Origin: Bordetella genomosp. 10
GTDB taxonomy: Bacteria > Pseudomonadota > Gammaproteobacteria > Burkholderiales > Burkholderiaceae_B
Direction of reading: 5' to 3'
Length of the DNA stretch: 64,000 nucleotides
Assembly: GCF_002261225.1 (NCBI RefSeq)
Contig: NZ_NEVM01000001.1
Span: 1,054,001 to 1,118,000, forward strand
The notes below the pieces were generated by a model, which was not told where the DNA came from, made no database searches, and saw only the letters and a program-made list of their open reading frames with translations. Made by a program: the position numbers and the translations under genes. This document shows positions 1 to 7,922 of this stretch, piece by piece. How positions within the stretch are numbered: position 1 is the stretch's first letter; every line of letters begins with the position of its first letter.

Positions 1-1
1 G

Positions 2-556
2 CAGCGCGACCTGCTGCTGCCGTGGCGCACCGTGATCGACAACGCCATCCTGGCCGTGGAGCTGGAAGGCGCGCGGCGCGCCGACGCCCGCCGCGCGGCG
101 CTGGAGATGCTGCCGGAGTTCGGCCTGGCCGGCTTCGAGAACCAGTATCCGCACCAGTTGTCCGGCGGCATGCGCCAGCGCGTGGCGTTGATGCGCACCT
201 TCATGTTCAAGCGCGACCTGATGCTGCTGGACGAACCCTTCGGCGCGCTCGATGCGCTGACCCGCAGCATGATGCAGCGCTGGCTGCTGGACGTCTGGCA
301 GAAGCACCGCCGCACCATCCTGTTCATCACGCACGACGTCGACGAGGCCGTCTTCCTGGGCGATCGCGTGCTGGTGATGGCGGCGCGTCCCGGCCGCGTC
401 AAGCTGGAACAGAAAGTCGACCTGCCGCGCCCGCGCCGCGCCGACATCGTCACCGCGCCCGAGTTCATCGCGCTCAAGCGCACCCTGCTGGAAGCCATCG
501 AGGAAGAAAGCATGAAGTCGTTTCGCGCCGGCGATGCGCCGGGAGGAGAGGCATGA
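2..556 (+). CDS. ABC transporter ATP-binding protein, 5' truncated by the window edge
   Basis: This is the ATPase subunit of a nitrate/sulfonate/taurine-type importer. The window opens inside the gene, and 184 codons are visible. The Q-loop region lies at the very edge, the signature LSGGM at visible residues 53-57, Walker B (LMLLDEP) at 73-79 and the switch histidine at 111. Walker A must lie upstream of the window. Its stop overlaps the aldolase start (ATGA), and two permeases plus a binding protein follow, so it probably powers that transporter. The family is certain; the substrate is not. Confidence 0.93.
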   Translation, partial: QRDLLLPWRTVIDNAILAVELEGARRADARRAALEMLPEFGLAGFENQYPHQLSGGMRQRVALMRTFMFKRDLMLLDEPFGALDALTRSMMQRWLLDVWQKHRRTILFITHDVDEAVFLGDRVLVMAARPGRVKLEQKVDLPRPRRADIVTAPEFIALKRTLLEAIEEESMKSFRAGDAPGGEA

Positions 557-1365
557 TGGGCACGAACGACACCGCTACCGCGTCCGCCGCGGCCTCCGCG
601 GGCTGTCCCGCCGGCATGCCGCAGACCGAATGGGACGCGCGCGTGTCCCTGGCCGCGTGCTACCGCCTGGTCGCCGGCCTGAAGCTCGACGACCTGATCT
701 ACAACCACATCTCCCTGCGCGTGCCGGGCACGCACGACCAGTTCCTCATCAACCCCTACGGCATGTTGTTCGAGGAGATCACCGCGTCGAGCCTGGTCCG
801 CATCGACTTGCAGGGGCGCAAGCTCAGCGACAGCCCCTACGACGTGAACGCCGCCGCCTTCGTCATCCATGGCGCCATCCACCAGGGCAAGCGCGACGCG
901 GCCTGCGTGCTGCATACCCATTCGGACGCCAGCATCGCCGTCTCGGCGCAGCGGGAGGGCTTGCTGCCGCTGTCGCAGTTCGCCATGCGCTTCTATCGCC
1001 GCCAGGCTTTCCACGACTACGAGGGCGTGGCCATCGACATGGACGAACAGGCGCGCCTGGTCGCCGATCTGGGCGAGCACCGCGTCATGCTGATGCGCAA
1101 CCACGGCGTGCTGACCCTGGGCCGCACGCCGGGCGAGGCCTTCATGCTGCTGTATTACTTCGAGCGCGCCGCGCGCATCCAGTTGGCCATGCAGGCCGCC
1201 GCCGCGGGCGGCGCCGGTCCCATCCTGCGGCCCGGCGACGACGTCTGCGAGAAAGCGGCGCGCCAGTTCTGGGAGCAGAAGGGCGACATCCTGGTGGCCG
1301 GCGAGCGGGAATGGCCCGGGCTGCTGCGCCAACTGGATCGCCTCGATCCTGGCTACAAGACCTGA
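553..1365 (+). CDS. class II aldolase/adducin-family protein
   Basis: A 270-residue cytoplasmic protein of the zinc-dependent class II aldolase/adducin fold. The metal-binding HTH pair lies at residues 121-123, and a later NHG motif supplies a further histidine. A purine-rich GGAGGAGAG just upstream supports the start at 553 or 556; the start overlaps the ATPase stop, implying translational coupling. Family members act on sugar phosphates or small hydroxy/keto acids, and some are decarboxylases. Its place inside an importer operon suggests it processes the imported compound. The substrate cannot be read from the sequence. Confidence 0.9.
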   Translation: MMGTNDTATASAAASAGCPAGMPQTEWDARVSLAACYRLVAGLKLDDLIYNHISLRVPGTHDQFLINPYGMLFEEITASSLVRIDLQGRKLSDSPYDVNAAAFVIHGAIHQGKRDAACVLHTHSDASIAVSAQREGLLPLSQFAMRFYRRQAFHDYEGVAIDMDEQARLVADLGEHRVMLMRNHGVLTLGRTPGEAFMLLYYFERAARIQLAMQAAAAGGAGPILRPGDDVCEKAARQFWEQKGDILVAGEREWPGLLRQLDRLDPGYKT

Positions 1366-1443
1366 ACTCGTCTCTCCACGAATACCCGTCACGAATACCC
1401 GCTACCCACACCCGCCACGAACACCAGCCCAAGAAGGTGCACC

Positions 1444-2286
1444 ATGCTCAAGACCCACCCCCTGCATCCCGGTTTCGGCATCGAAGTGCTGGACCTGGAT
1501 CTCGCCGATCCCGCCAGCGACGCGGCGGTCGATCAACTGGTCCGGGACCTGGACCGGCACTCGCTGATCCTGGTGCGCGGCCAGGCGTTGAGCAACCAGC
1601 GGCACGTCGAGATCAGCCGGCGCTTCGGCTCGCTGATGACCCATGTCCTGAAGCAGTTCCTCACCACGGGCCTGCCGGAAATCTACGTCCTGTCCAACGT
1701 CTCGGAAAACGGCAAGCCCATCGGCAATCACAAGGAAGGCTGGAACTGGCATTCGGACCTGTCCTACGTCGCCGAGCCCAGCATGGGATCGCTGCTGTAC
1801 TCGGTGGAGGTGCCGCCCGAGGGCGCCGACACCCTGTTCGCCAGCATGCACCTGGCGTACGAGGCGCTGCCGTCCGAGACGCAGGCGCGCATCCGCAAGC
1901 TGACCGCCACGCATTCGTACGCCGGCTACTACGGCAAGGCCTTCGCCGACCGCGCGCCGCTGACCGACGAGCAGAAGGCGCGCACGCCGGACGTGGTGCA
2001 TCCCGTGGTGCGCACGCATCCCGTGACGGGGCGGCTGTCCCTGTATGTCGGCGAGGACATCGTCAAGCAGATCGACGGCCTGCCGCCCGCGGAAAGCGCG
2101 GCCCTGCTGGCGGCGCTGAACCAGCACGCCGTCAGCGACGCCTTCGTCTACCGGCACAAGTGGCGCCAGGGCGATCTCGTCATCTGGGACAACCGCTGCA
2201 CCATGCATTGCGCCACGCCTTACGAGGACGACAAGTACCGCCGCGTCATGCACCGCACCACCGTGGCCGGCACGCGGCCGTTCTGA
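1444..2286 (+). CDS. TauD/TfdA-family 2-oxoglutarate-dependent dioxygenase
   Basis: A 280-residue Fe(II)/2-oxoglutarate dioxygenase of the TauD family, close in length to taurine dioxygenase. The iron-binding HxD is at H103/D105 (WHSD) and the distal histidine is near H255. Arginines at 266-271 are placed to bind 2-oxoglutarate. Relatives hydroxylate sulfonates, chlorophenoxyacetates or other small acids to start their breakdown. It sits between the aldolase and the binding-protein gene, so it likely oxidises the transported substrate. The substrate is unknown; calling it TauD itself would be over-reading. Confidence 0.92.
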   Translation: MLKTHPLHPGFGIEVLDLDLADPASDAAVDQLVRDLDRHSLILVRGQALSNQRHVEISRRFGSLMTHVLKQFLTTGLPEIYVLSNVSENGKPIGNHKEGWNWHSDLSYVAEPSMGSLLYSVEVPPEGADTLFASMHLAYEALPSETQARIRKLTATHSYAGYYGKAFADRAPLTDEQKARTPDVVHPVVRTHPVTGRLSLYVGEDIVKQIDGLPPAESAALLAALNQHAVSDAFVYRHKWRQGDLVIWDNRCTMHCATPYEDDKYRRVMHRTTVAGTRPF

Positions 2287-2398
2287 TCCGGCTCGGCCAC
2301 CCATCCGCGGCGGACGTATCGCGCGGGCAATCGCACGCAAACCGCACGAAAACCGTACGCAATCGCACGCAATCCACTCACGACAAGGGGAAGCAAAA

Positions 2399-3433
2399 AT
2401 GACCGTTATCCGCACTAAACGACGCCTGCTGGCCCTGGCGGCCTGGGCCGCCACCTTCGGCGCGGCAGCGGCCATGCTGCCCGCGCCCGCCATGGCCAAG
2501 GACCTGGTCAAGGCGACGCTGCGGCTGAAGTGGCTGCCGCAGACGCAGTTCGCCGGCTTCTACTACGCGCTGGCGCAGGGCTACTACAAGGACGAGGGCA
2601 TCGATCTCACCATCAACCCGGGCGGCCCCAATCTGCTGACGGAGAACCTGGTGGCCACCGGCGCCGACACCTTCGGCCTGTCCGGCGGCACCGACAGCGT
2701 GCTGGCGGCCATCGACAAGGGCATGCCCATCGTGTCGGTGGGCGTGGCGCACCAGGTCACGCCTTTCGTCTTCGTGGCGCGCAAGGACGGCCCGGTCAAG
2801 ACGCTGGAGGACTTCCAGGGCAAGAAGGTGACGGCCTGGTTCACCGGCGCCAACTACGTGCTGTTCGGCATGCTGGCCAACAAGGGCATAGACCGCGCCA
2901 AGGTGGACATCCAGCCGCAGCAGGTCAGCGTCACGCCCTTCGTCAACGGCGACGTCGACGTCATCACCGCCACCTGGTACAACGAGCTCTACACCATCCG
3001 CCAGCGGGTGGGCGAAGACAAGCTGCGCCTGTTCAAGGCCGAGGACTACGGCATCACCTTCCCGCGCGACACGCTCATCGTGTCGCGCAAGACGGCGCAG
3101 GAGCAGCCCGAGCTGGTCAAGGCCTTCCTGCGGGCCTCCATCCGCGGCTGGCGCGAGGCCATGAAGCATCCCAAGGAAGCGGTCGACACGGTGATGAAGG
3201 TGGCGCCGACCCTGGATCGCACGCACCAGGAATTCATGCTGACCGAGGCCTACCGCCTGATGACGGAAGGCAAGGCCAAGACCGACGGCCTGTTCTGGAT
3301 CGACCCGGCCGCCGTCCAGGCCGCCGAGGATTTCCTGGTCAAGAACGGCGTGATCAGCAAGCCCGTCGACGTGGCGCAGGCCTTCGACGCCAGCTTCCTG
3401 AAGGCCATTCCCCTGGCCGACCGCCTGCCATGA
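2399..3433 (+). CDS. ABC transporter substrate-binding protein, NMT1/THI5-like
   Basis: A 344-residue periplasmic binding protein. A basic N-terminus and hydrophobic stretch end near residue 33 (PAMA), a typical secretion signal. The mature start (LRLKWLPQTQFAGFYYALAQG) is typical of the NMT1/THI5-like group, which binds pyrimidine thiamine precursors, sulfonates, nitrate or riboflavin-like compounds. The stop overlaps the next permease start (ATGA). An A/G-rich ribosome-binding region (AAGGGGAAGC) precedes the start. The neighbouring dioxygenase, aldolase and bicupin favour a catabolic substrate over thiamine salvage, but this is inference. Confidence 0.9.
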   Translation: MTVIRTKRRLLALAAWAATFGAAAAMLPAPAMAKDLVKATLRLKWLPQTQFAGFYYALAQGYYKDEGIDLTINPGGPNLLTENLVATGADTFGLSGGTDSVLAAIDKGMPIVSVGVAHQVTPFVFVARKDGPVKTLEDFQGKKVTAWFTGANYVLFGMLANKGIDRAKVDIQPQQVSVTPFVNGDVDVITATWYNELYTIRQRVGEDKLRLFKAEDYGITFPRDTLIVSRKTAQEQPELVKAFLRASIRGWREAMKHPKEAVDTVMKVAPTLDRTHQEFMLTEAYRLMTEGKAKTDGLFWIDPAAVQAAEDFLVKNGVISKPVDVAQAFDASFLKAIPLADRLP

Positions 3434-4215
3434 CGAAGCGTCCGCGCGCGTTTTCCTTCGGCGGCGGCGCCGGCGCGGCCATCCTGCGCGGGGTCGCGAC
3501 CGTCGTCGTCATCGGCCTGGCGTGGGAAGCCGTGGTGGTGGGCGCCGGCATCAAGCCCTATTACCTGCCGCGCCTGTCGGCCATCCTCGGCGCCATCGCG
3601 GCGCTGCCGGATGCCTACCTGGCGGGCTTCCTGAGGACCTTGTCGGAAACGCTGCTGGGCTACGCCGCCGGCGCGCTGGTGGGCGTGCTGAACGGCGTGC
3701 TGTTCCACCGCTCGCGCCTGCTGCGAGAGACGGTCTTCCCCTTGTTCGTCATTTCGCAGACCATCCCCGTCATCGCCTTCGGCGCGGTCGTGGTGCTGTG
3801 GTTCGGCAACACCATCCTGGCCAAGGCCTTGATCGCCTTCTACCTCACTTTCTTTCCGGTGACGGTCAATACGCTGAACGGGCTGGAGGCCGTGGACAAG
3901 CGCCAGGTGGATCTGCTGCGCAGCTTCGGCGCCACGCGGCGGCAGTTGCTGTTCCGGCTGCAGTTGCCGGCGGCGCTGCCGCAGATCTTCGTTGCCCTGC
4001 GCCTGGCCTGCACCTTGAGCCTGCTGGGCGCCATCGCCGGCGAATGGTTCGGCGACACCACCGGGCTGGGCGTGCTGCTGCTGCAAGCCATGTACAACGA
4101 GCAATTCGTGGCCTTGTGGGCGGCGATCCTGATGGCGGGCCTGTTGGGCACCTCGTTCTACGGCCTGGTGGCCTGGGCCGAGCACAAGGCCGTGTTCTGG
4201 AGGAGCGAGCTGTGA
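3430..4215 (+). CDS. ABC transporter permease (SsuC/TauC type), first copy
   Basis: A 261-residue inner-membrane permease of the BPD-type superfamily with about six hydrophobic segments. The cytoplasmic coupling (EAA-type) loop is seen around LLRSFGATRRQLLFRLQLPAALP. The ATG lies within the stop of the binding-protein gene, and the next permease begins at the stop of this one, so the three genes are translationally coupled. It would form a heterodimer with the next permease and use the ATPase at the start of the window. Confidence 0.9.
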   Translation: MTKRPRAFSFGGGAGAAILRGVATVVVIGLAWEAVVVGAGIKPYYLPRLSAILGAIAALPDAYLAGFLRTLSETLLGYAAGALVGVLNGVLFHRSRLLRETVFPLFVISQTIPVIAFGAVVVLWFGNTILAKALIAFYLTFFPVTVNTLNGLEAVDKRQVDLLRSFGATRRQLLFRLQLPAALPQIFVALRLACTLSLLGAIAGEWFGDTTGLGVLLLQAMYNEQFVALWAAILMAGLLGTSFYGLVAWAEHKAVFWRSEL

Positions 4216-4997
4216 AGACGCTGTCCTTCCCCCCGTTTTCCGTCTCCGCCTTGCCCTGGCCCTCGCGGGCGGCGCGGCGCGCGGCCCTGGGCCTGCTGGG
4301 CGTGTTCGTGCTGTGGGAGGCCGTGGCGCGGGGCCTGGACCTGCCCGCCTACGTGCTGCCCAGCGTCACGCGCATCCTGCAGGCCATCGCGCAGCAGCAC
4401 GCGTTGCTCCTGAAGGCGGCCGCCATCACGGCGATGGAAGCCGCCGCGGGTTTCGCCATCGGGTCGCTGGCGGGCCTGTTCCTGGCCATCGTCCTGACCA
4501 TGCTGCCGGCGGTGCGGCGCAGCGTGCTGCCCGTCGCCACGGCGCTGAATTCGGTGCCGGTAGTGGCTTATGCGCCGCTCATCCTGCTGTGGTTCGGCAT
4601 GGGGCCGGAAAGCAAGATCGTCATGGTGGCGCTGGCGGTGGGATTCACTGTTTTCCTGCACGCGCTGGCGGGGCTGGACCGGGTGGATCCGCGCGCGGTC
4701 GACCTCATGCGCAGCTTCGGCGCGGATCGCGCGGCCATCCTGTGGCGCCTGCGCGTGCCGGCGGCCATCCCCCTGACGGCGGCGGGGATGCGGGTGTCGA
4801 CGGTGCGCGCCATGATCGTCGCCATCGTCACGGAAATGCTGGGCGCCACGGGCGGCCTGGGATGGACGATATTCCAGGGCGTGCTGCAGATCGATTTCGT
4901 CCAGGTCTGGGCCGCCATCTTCGTCGCTTCCGCCATCAGCCTGCTGTTCTTCGGGGCGGTGAATCTATTGGAGAAGCGGTATGTGTTCTGGAAATGA
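4212..4997 (+). CDS. ABC transporter permease (SsuC/TauC type), second copy
   Basis: A second 261-residue BPD-type permease. The start is a GTG overlapping the previous stop (GTGA); no closer ATG exists, and the hydrophobic first helix follows about 20 residues in. The coupling loop is at DLMRSFGADRAAILWRLRVP. It is the same length as its upstream partner and clearly paralogous, so the importer is a heterodimer. Its last 17 bases overlap the start of the bicupin gene. Confidence 0.9.
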   Translation: MKTLSFPPFSVSALPWPSRAARRAALGLLGVFVLWEAVARGLDLPAYVLPSVTRILQAIAQQHALLLKAAAITAMEAAAGFAIGSLAGLFLAIVLTMLPAVRRSVLPVATALNSVPVVAYAPLILLWFGMGPESKIVMVALAVGFTVFLHALAGLDRVDPRAVDLMRSFGADRAAILWRLRVPAAIPLTAAGMRVSTVRAMIVAIVTEMLGATGGLGWTIFQGVLQIDFVQVWAAIFVASAISLLFFGAVNLLEKRYVFWK

Positions 4998-6036
4998 AGC
5001 GTCCGAAGCGCTGTCCGCTGGGGCGTCGAACGAGGCGTTGAACGGGACGTCCGGCGGGGTGTCGAACGAGACGTCCGCTGTGGCGTCCATGGCGGCGCTG
5101 CCGCCGGGGCGGGCCGCCGCGCCGGCGGGCGCGGCGCAGGCGCGGGCGCGCTATTTCAATTCCGCCAATGCCTTCAACATTCACCTGGACCCGGTGCCGG
5201 CGCGCATCTTCACCGAGCCGGCCGCCGCCGCCCTGGCGGACGAAGGCGCGGCGGGCCCCTCCGCGACCGCCTTCTTCGCCTGCGACCAATCCGCGCAACT
5301 GGGATGCCCCTGGCCCGCCACCACGCCCTTCATGCTGGCCCGCTATGCGCGCATCGCCCCGGGCGCCAGCCTGGACGCCGATTTCGCGGCCAGCGGCTCG
5401 ATCTGGTACGTGATCGCGGGCCGCGGCCAGGCGCGGCATACCGGCGGCGCCGAGGTCCTGGATTGGGCAAGCGGCGACGTCTTCTACCTGCCGGCCGGCG
5501 CCGCCACGCTGCGCGCCGAGGGGCCGCGGTCGGCCGTCTTGTGGCTGGTCACGGACGAGCCCCTGCTGGCCTACCACGGCCTGCGCGCCGCGCGGCCCGG
5601 CGACGCGCCGGTGCATTTCAAGTCCGGGGATATCGCCGCGGAAATCGATCGCATCCATGGCAGCGTGCCGGACGCCGGCACGTCGGGGCTGGCGGTCGTG
5701 TTCTCCAGCGAGGCCATGCAGGCGCGGCGCAACCTGATGCCGGCGCTGACGCTGTCCCTGAACACCTTGCCGCCGGGCTGCGCGCAAGCGCCGCACCGGC
5801 ACAACTCGGCGGCCCTGACCCTCATCGTCGCGGGCGAGGCTTGCCATTCGCGTGTCGACGGGCAGGACTGCCCGTGGTCCGACTGGGCGACGCTGGTCAC
5901 CCCCGCCGGCGCGCCGCATTCCCATCACAATAACGGCCCGCGCCGCGCGGATTTCCTCATCGTCCAGGACGGCGGCCTGTATTACGAAGCCCGCACCATG
6001 GGGTTCGCGTTCCTGGACGATAGCGCCCGGGACTAG
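4981..6036 (+). CDS. bicupin (two cupin domains) protein
   Basis: A 351-residue protein with two cupin half-barrels, roughly residues 115-190 and 250-340. The second holds the metal-binding signature (HRH in PHRHNSAAL, then a late HSHH). The first domain is poor in histidine and may be structural. Gentisate-type ring-cleaving dioxygenases share this layout, but I cannot assign that activity. The start at 4981 overlaps the permease and has GGAG seven bases upstream. Residues 7-35 are a Ser/Asn/Gly/Glu-rich imperfect repeat. A start at 5089 is possible. It closes the importer operon. Confidence 0.82.
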   Translation: MCSGNEASEALSAGASNEALNGTSGGVSNETSAVASMAALPPGRAAAPAGAAQARARYFNSANAFNIHLDPVPARIFTEPAAAALADEGAAGPSATAFFACDQSAQLGCPWPATTPFMLARYARIAPGASLDADFAASGSIWYVIAGRGQARHTGGAEVLDWASGDVFYLPAGAATLRAEGPRSAVLWLVTDEPLLAYHGLRAARPGDAPVHFKSGDIAAEIDRIHGSVPDAGTSGLAVVFSSEAMQARRNLMPALTLSLNTLPPGCAQAPHRHNSAALTLIVAGEACHSRVDGQDCPWSDWATLVTPAGAPHSHHNNGPRRADFLIVQDGGLYYEARTMGFAFLDDSARD

Positions 6037-6062
6037 GGGCGTGTCCCGGAAGTTTTCGCCCT

Positions 6063-6572
6063 CTATTCGCTCCGTCGATAGCGTGCGTCCGGGCCGATCC
6101 CGTGATGGGTCACGCGTTTTCCGTCCGCGCCCATGTACACGTACAGCGCCATGTGCCAGTGCTGGTCCTGCAGGTAGTAGTAGGTCCAGACCACTTCGCG
6201 CATCTCGCCCAGGCCGGCGGTTCCTATGTTCGCCGGCGGGCCGAACACGCAGCGCACCTGGCCGGGCGTCCAGCCGGGCTCGATGTCGCCGAAGAGTTCC
6301 GGGTTCAGCACCTGCGCCACGCTGACCAGGCGGCCGTCGGCGCCGATGTAGGCGGCCCAGGCCGTGCTGCCCTCCGGCTGCTGGGACCAGACGACGCGCT
6401 GGCCGCCGTCCGGCCCCGGGCATTGCGCCCCGGGCGGGCCGTATCGTTTTTCCATGTCGGACAACAGGGTGCCCGGCTTGGCGCTGCCCGGATCGGCGCA
6501 GCCGGCCAGCGCGGCCAGCAGGACCAGCGCGCCGGCGCGCAAGACGGAGAGGGGAATGGCAGGGGCAGGCAT
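6063..6572 (-). CDS. small lipoprotein, function unknown
   Basis: A 169-residue protein with a hydrophobic leader and a lipobox (ALAGC) around residue 25, so probably lipid-anchored after export. I chose the start at 6572 because a GGAG lies seven bases upstream and it directly gives a signal peptide; a longer form from 6617 adds 15 residues. The mature part has SmpA/OmlA-like features (RYGPPGAQC, then a WGPP-like FGPPANIG and a VWTYYY strand), suggesting two such repeats. It converges on the bicupin gene and is 170 bases from the esterase gene. Confidence 0.72.
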   Translation of the reverse strand: MPAPAIPLSVLRAGALVLLAALAGCADPGSAKPGTLLSDMEKRYGPPGAQCPGPDGGQRVVWSQQPEGSTAWAAYIGADGRLVSVAQVLNPELFGDIEPGWTPGQVRCVFGPPANIGTAGLGEMREVVWTYYYLQDQHWHMALYVYMGADGKRVTHHGIGPDARYRRSE

Positions 6573-6713
6573 GATGGCGCTCCGGAAACCGCGCCGGAAG
6601 GGGCGCGGGAAATCCATCTAGCGTACACCTTCCGGCGGGCGTGTTGCCGGTGCGCGGCACTCGGCGCCTGGCGCCCGATCCTGCCTTGCAGGGGCCCGCG
6701 CCACGGCTTCGGC

Positions 6714-6737
6714 GCGAGACGCCCGCGGGCGTCTCGC
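6714..6737. repeat. 24-base perfect palindrome after the esterase gene
   Basis: GCGAGACGCCCG is followed directly by its exact reverse complement, just beyond the esterase stop on the minus strand. No U-tract follows in either direction. It could be a transcript-end hairpin or protein site; a second GC-rich hairpin (CGCGCC/GGCGCG) lies beside it. Confidence 0.5.
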
Positions 6738-6742
6738 TCCCA

Positions 6743-7813
6743 TCACGGCTGGATGGACGTTGCCCCCGAAGCGATCTGCAGCGCCCGCGCCAGCGACGCG
6801 CGGATCATCTCGCCGTGGCCGAACTGGGGGAAGGTCTCGTAGGTGGCCTGGGCGGACGCGGCGCGCAGCTTCTCCGCCATTTCCGCCACGATGGCGCGCG
6901 GATCGGCGCGCTTGCCGTCCTGCCCCGCGGGCGGCCGCGCGCCGGGCGGTCCGTTCATCGCGCCGGCCGGGCCGTTGATCGCCCCGGGCCGCACGTTGGG
7001 ATTCATCCGGCCGTCCGTGCGCGGCTTCGTGCCCACCAGGATGGCGACGCGCAGTCCGGCGGCGCGCGCCGGATCGAAGGCGCGCCATTCCCGCACCAGG
7101 GCGCCGTCGTTCCACCAGGCGGAGGGATCGCCGACGATATAGGCGCCGAAGGCGCGCGGCTGCGTGTACAGCACGTGCAGCGCGAAGAGGCCGCCATAGG
7201 AGTGGCCCCACAGCATCTCTCGCTTGGTATCGATGCGGGCGCGCGACCGCGCCAGGGGACGCACCTGCGTGTCGATGAAGCGGAGGAAGACGTCGGCGCC
7301 GCCGCCCTCGCGCCCGCGATCCAGCGGTATGGGAATCTCGCGTCCCTGCGCGTCGCGCACCGCCGGCGTGTAGTCGTAGGCACGCGACACCACGTCGTTG
7401 CGGGTGGCGATGTCGTAGCCTATGGCCACCAGCACCGGCGGATGCGCCTTGCCCATGGCCTGCATGTCGGCGTCGGTCAGCGTGGCCATGGCCGCGTTGC
7501 CGTCGAGCATGTACAGCGCCGTGTAGCCGCCCGCCGGCGCGGCCTGCTTGGGAATGGCGATCTCGATGCGGTAATGGCGCTTGCCGTCGGCCGAGTCCAG
7601 CCGGTGCTTCTCGAACCGGTAGTAGGCCGACTCGCGGTCCGCCACCGTCGGCCCCACGGGCTGGTCCCACGGTCCGCGCACGACGGCGCCTTGCGGTCCC
7701 GCGTCCGGCGCTGCCACGGCCTGCACCGCCGCGACCGACAACGCCATGGCGGCGGCCAGCGCCGCAAGCGCGCGGCCGCCGCGCCGCGGCATCATGGATG
7801 AAATCCTGGACAT
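6743..7813 (-). CDS. alpha/beta-hydrolase, IroE/Fes-like siderophore esterase
   Basis: A 356-residue exported alpha/beta-hydrolase. Residues 1-36 form a signal peptide ending at AVAA. The nucleophile elbow GHSYGG lies near residue 195, with an acidic residue and a terminal histidine (FGHGEM) completing a plausible triad. Its relatives cleave the ester backbone of catecholate siderophores to free iron. AGGAG eight bases upstream supports the start. It lies about 110 bases downstream of the TonB receptor gene on the same strand. There is a Pro/Gly/Asn-rich insertion near residues 265-300. Confidence 0.85.
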   Translation of the reverse strand: MSRISSMMPRRGGRALAALAAAMALSVAAVQAVAAPDAGPQGAVVRGPWDQPVGPTVADRESAYYRFEKHRLDSADGKRHYRIEIAIPKQAAPAGGYTALYMLDGNAAMATLTDADMQAMGKAHPPVLVAIGYDIATRNDVVSRAYDYTPAVRDAQGREIPIPLDRGREGGGADVFLRFIDTQVRPLARSRARIDTKREMLWGHSYGGLFALHVLYTQPRAFGAYIVGDPSAWWNDGALVREWRAFDPARAAGLRVAILVGTKPRTDGRMNPNVRPGAINGPAGAMNGPPGARPPAGQDGKRADPRAIVAEMAEKLRAASAQATYETFPQFGHGEMIRASLARALQIASGATSIQP

Positions 7814-7922
7814 GCAATCACTCCTTCATACGTTCAAAGCGCACGTGCCGCGCAGTCTAGCGCGGTGCGTGCCCGATAGCTCCCACGCGCGGTGCCGGCG
7901 CACCCCGTACCGCGCCCCGCCG

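Noticed and set aside
1402..2511. 369-codon minus-strand frame over the dioxygenase gene
   Set aside because: Antisense shadow with no recognisable motif; the plus-strand gene has an intact iron-binding triad.
2399..4997. Firm assignment as a thiamine-precursor (ThiXYZ) importer
   Set aside because: The binding protein fits the broad NMT1/THI5 family, but no thiamine genes or TPP riboswitch are seen and the neighbours look catabolic.
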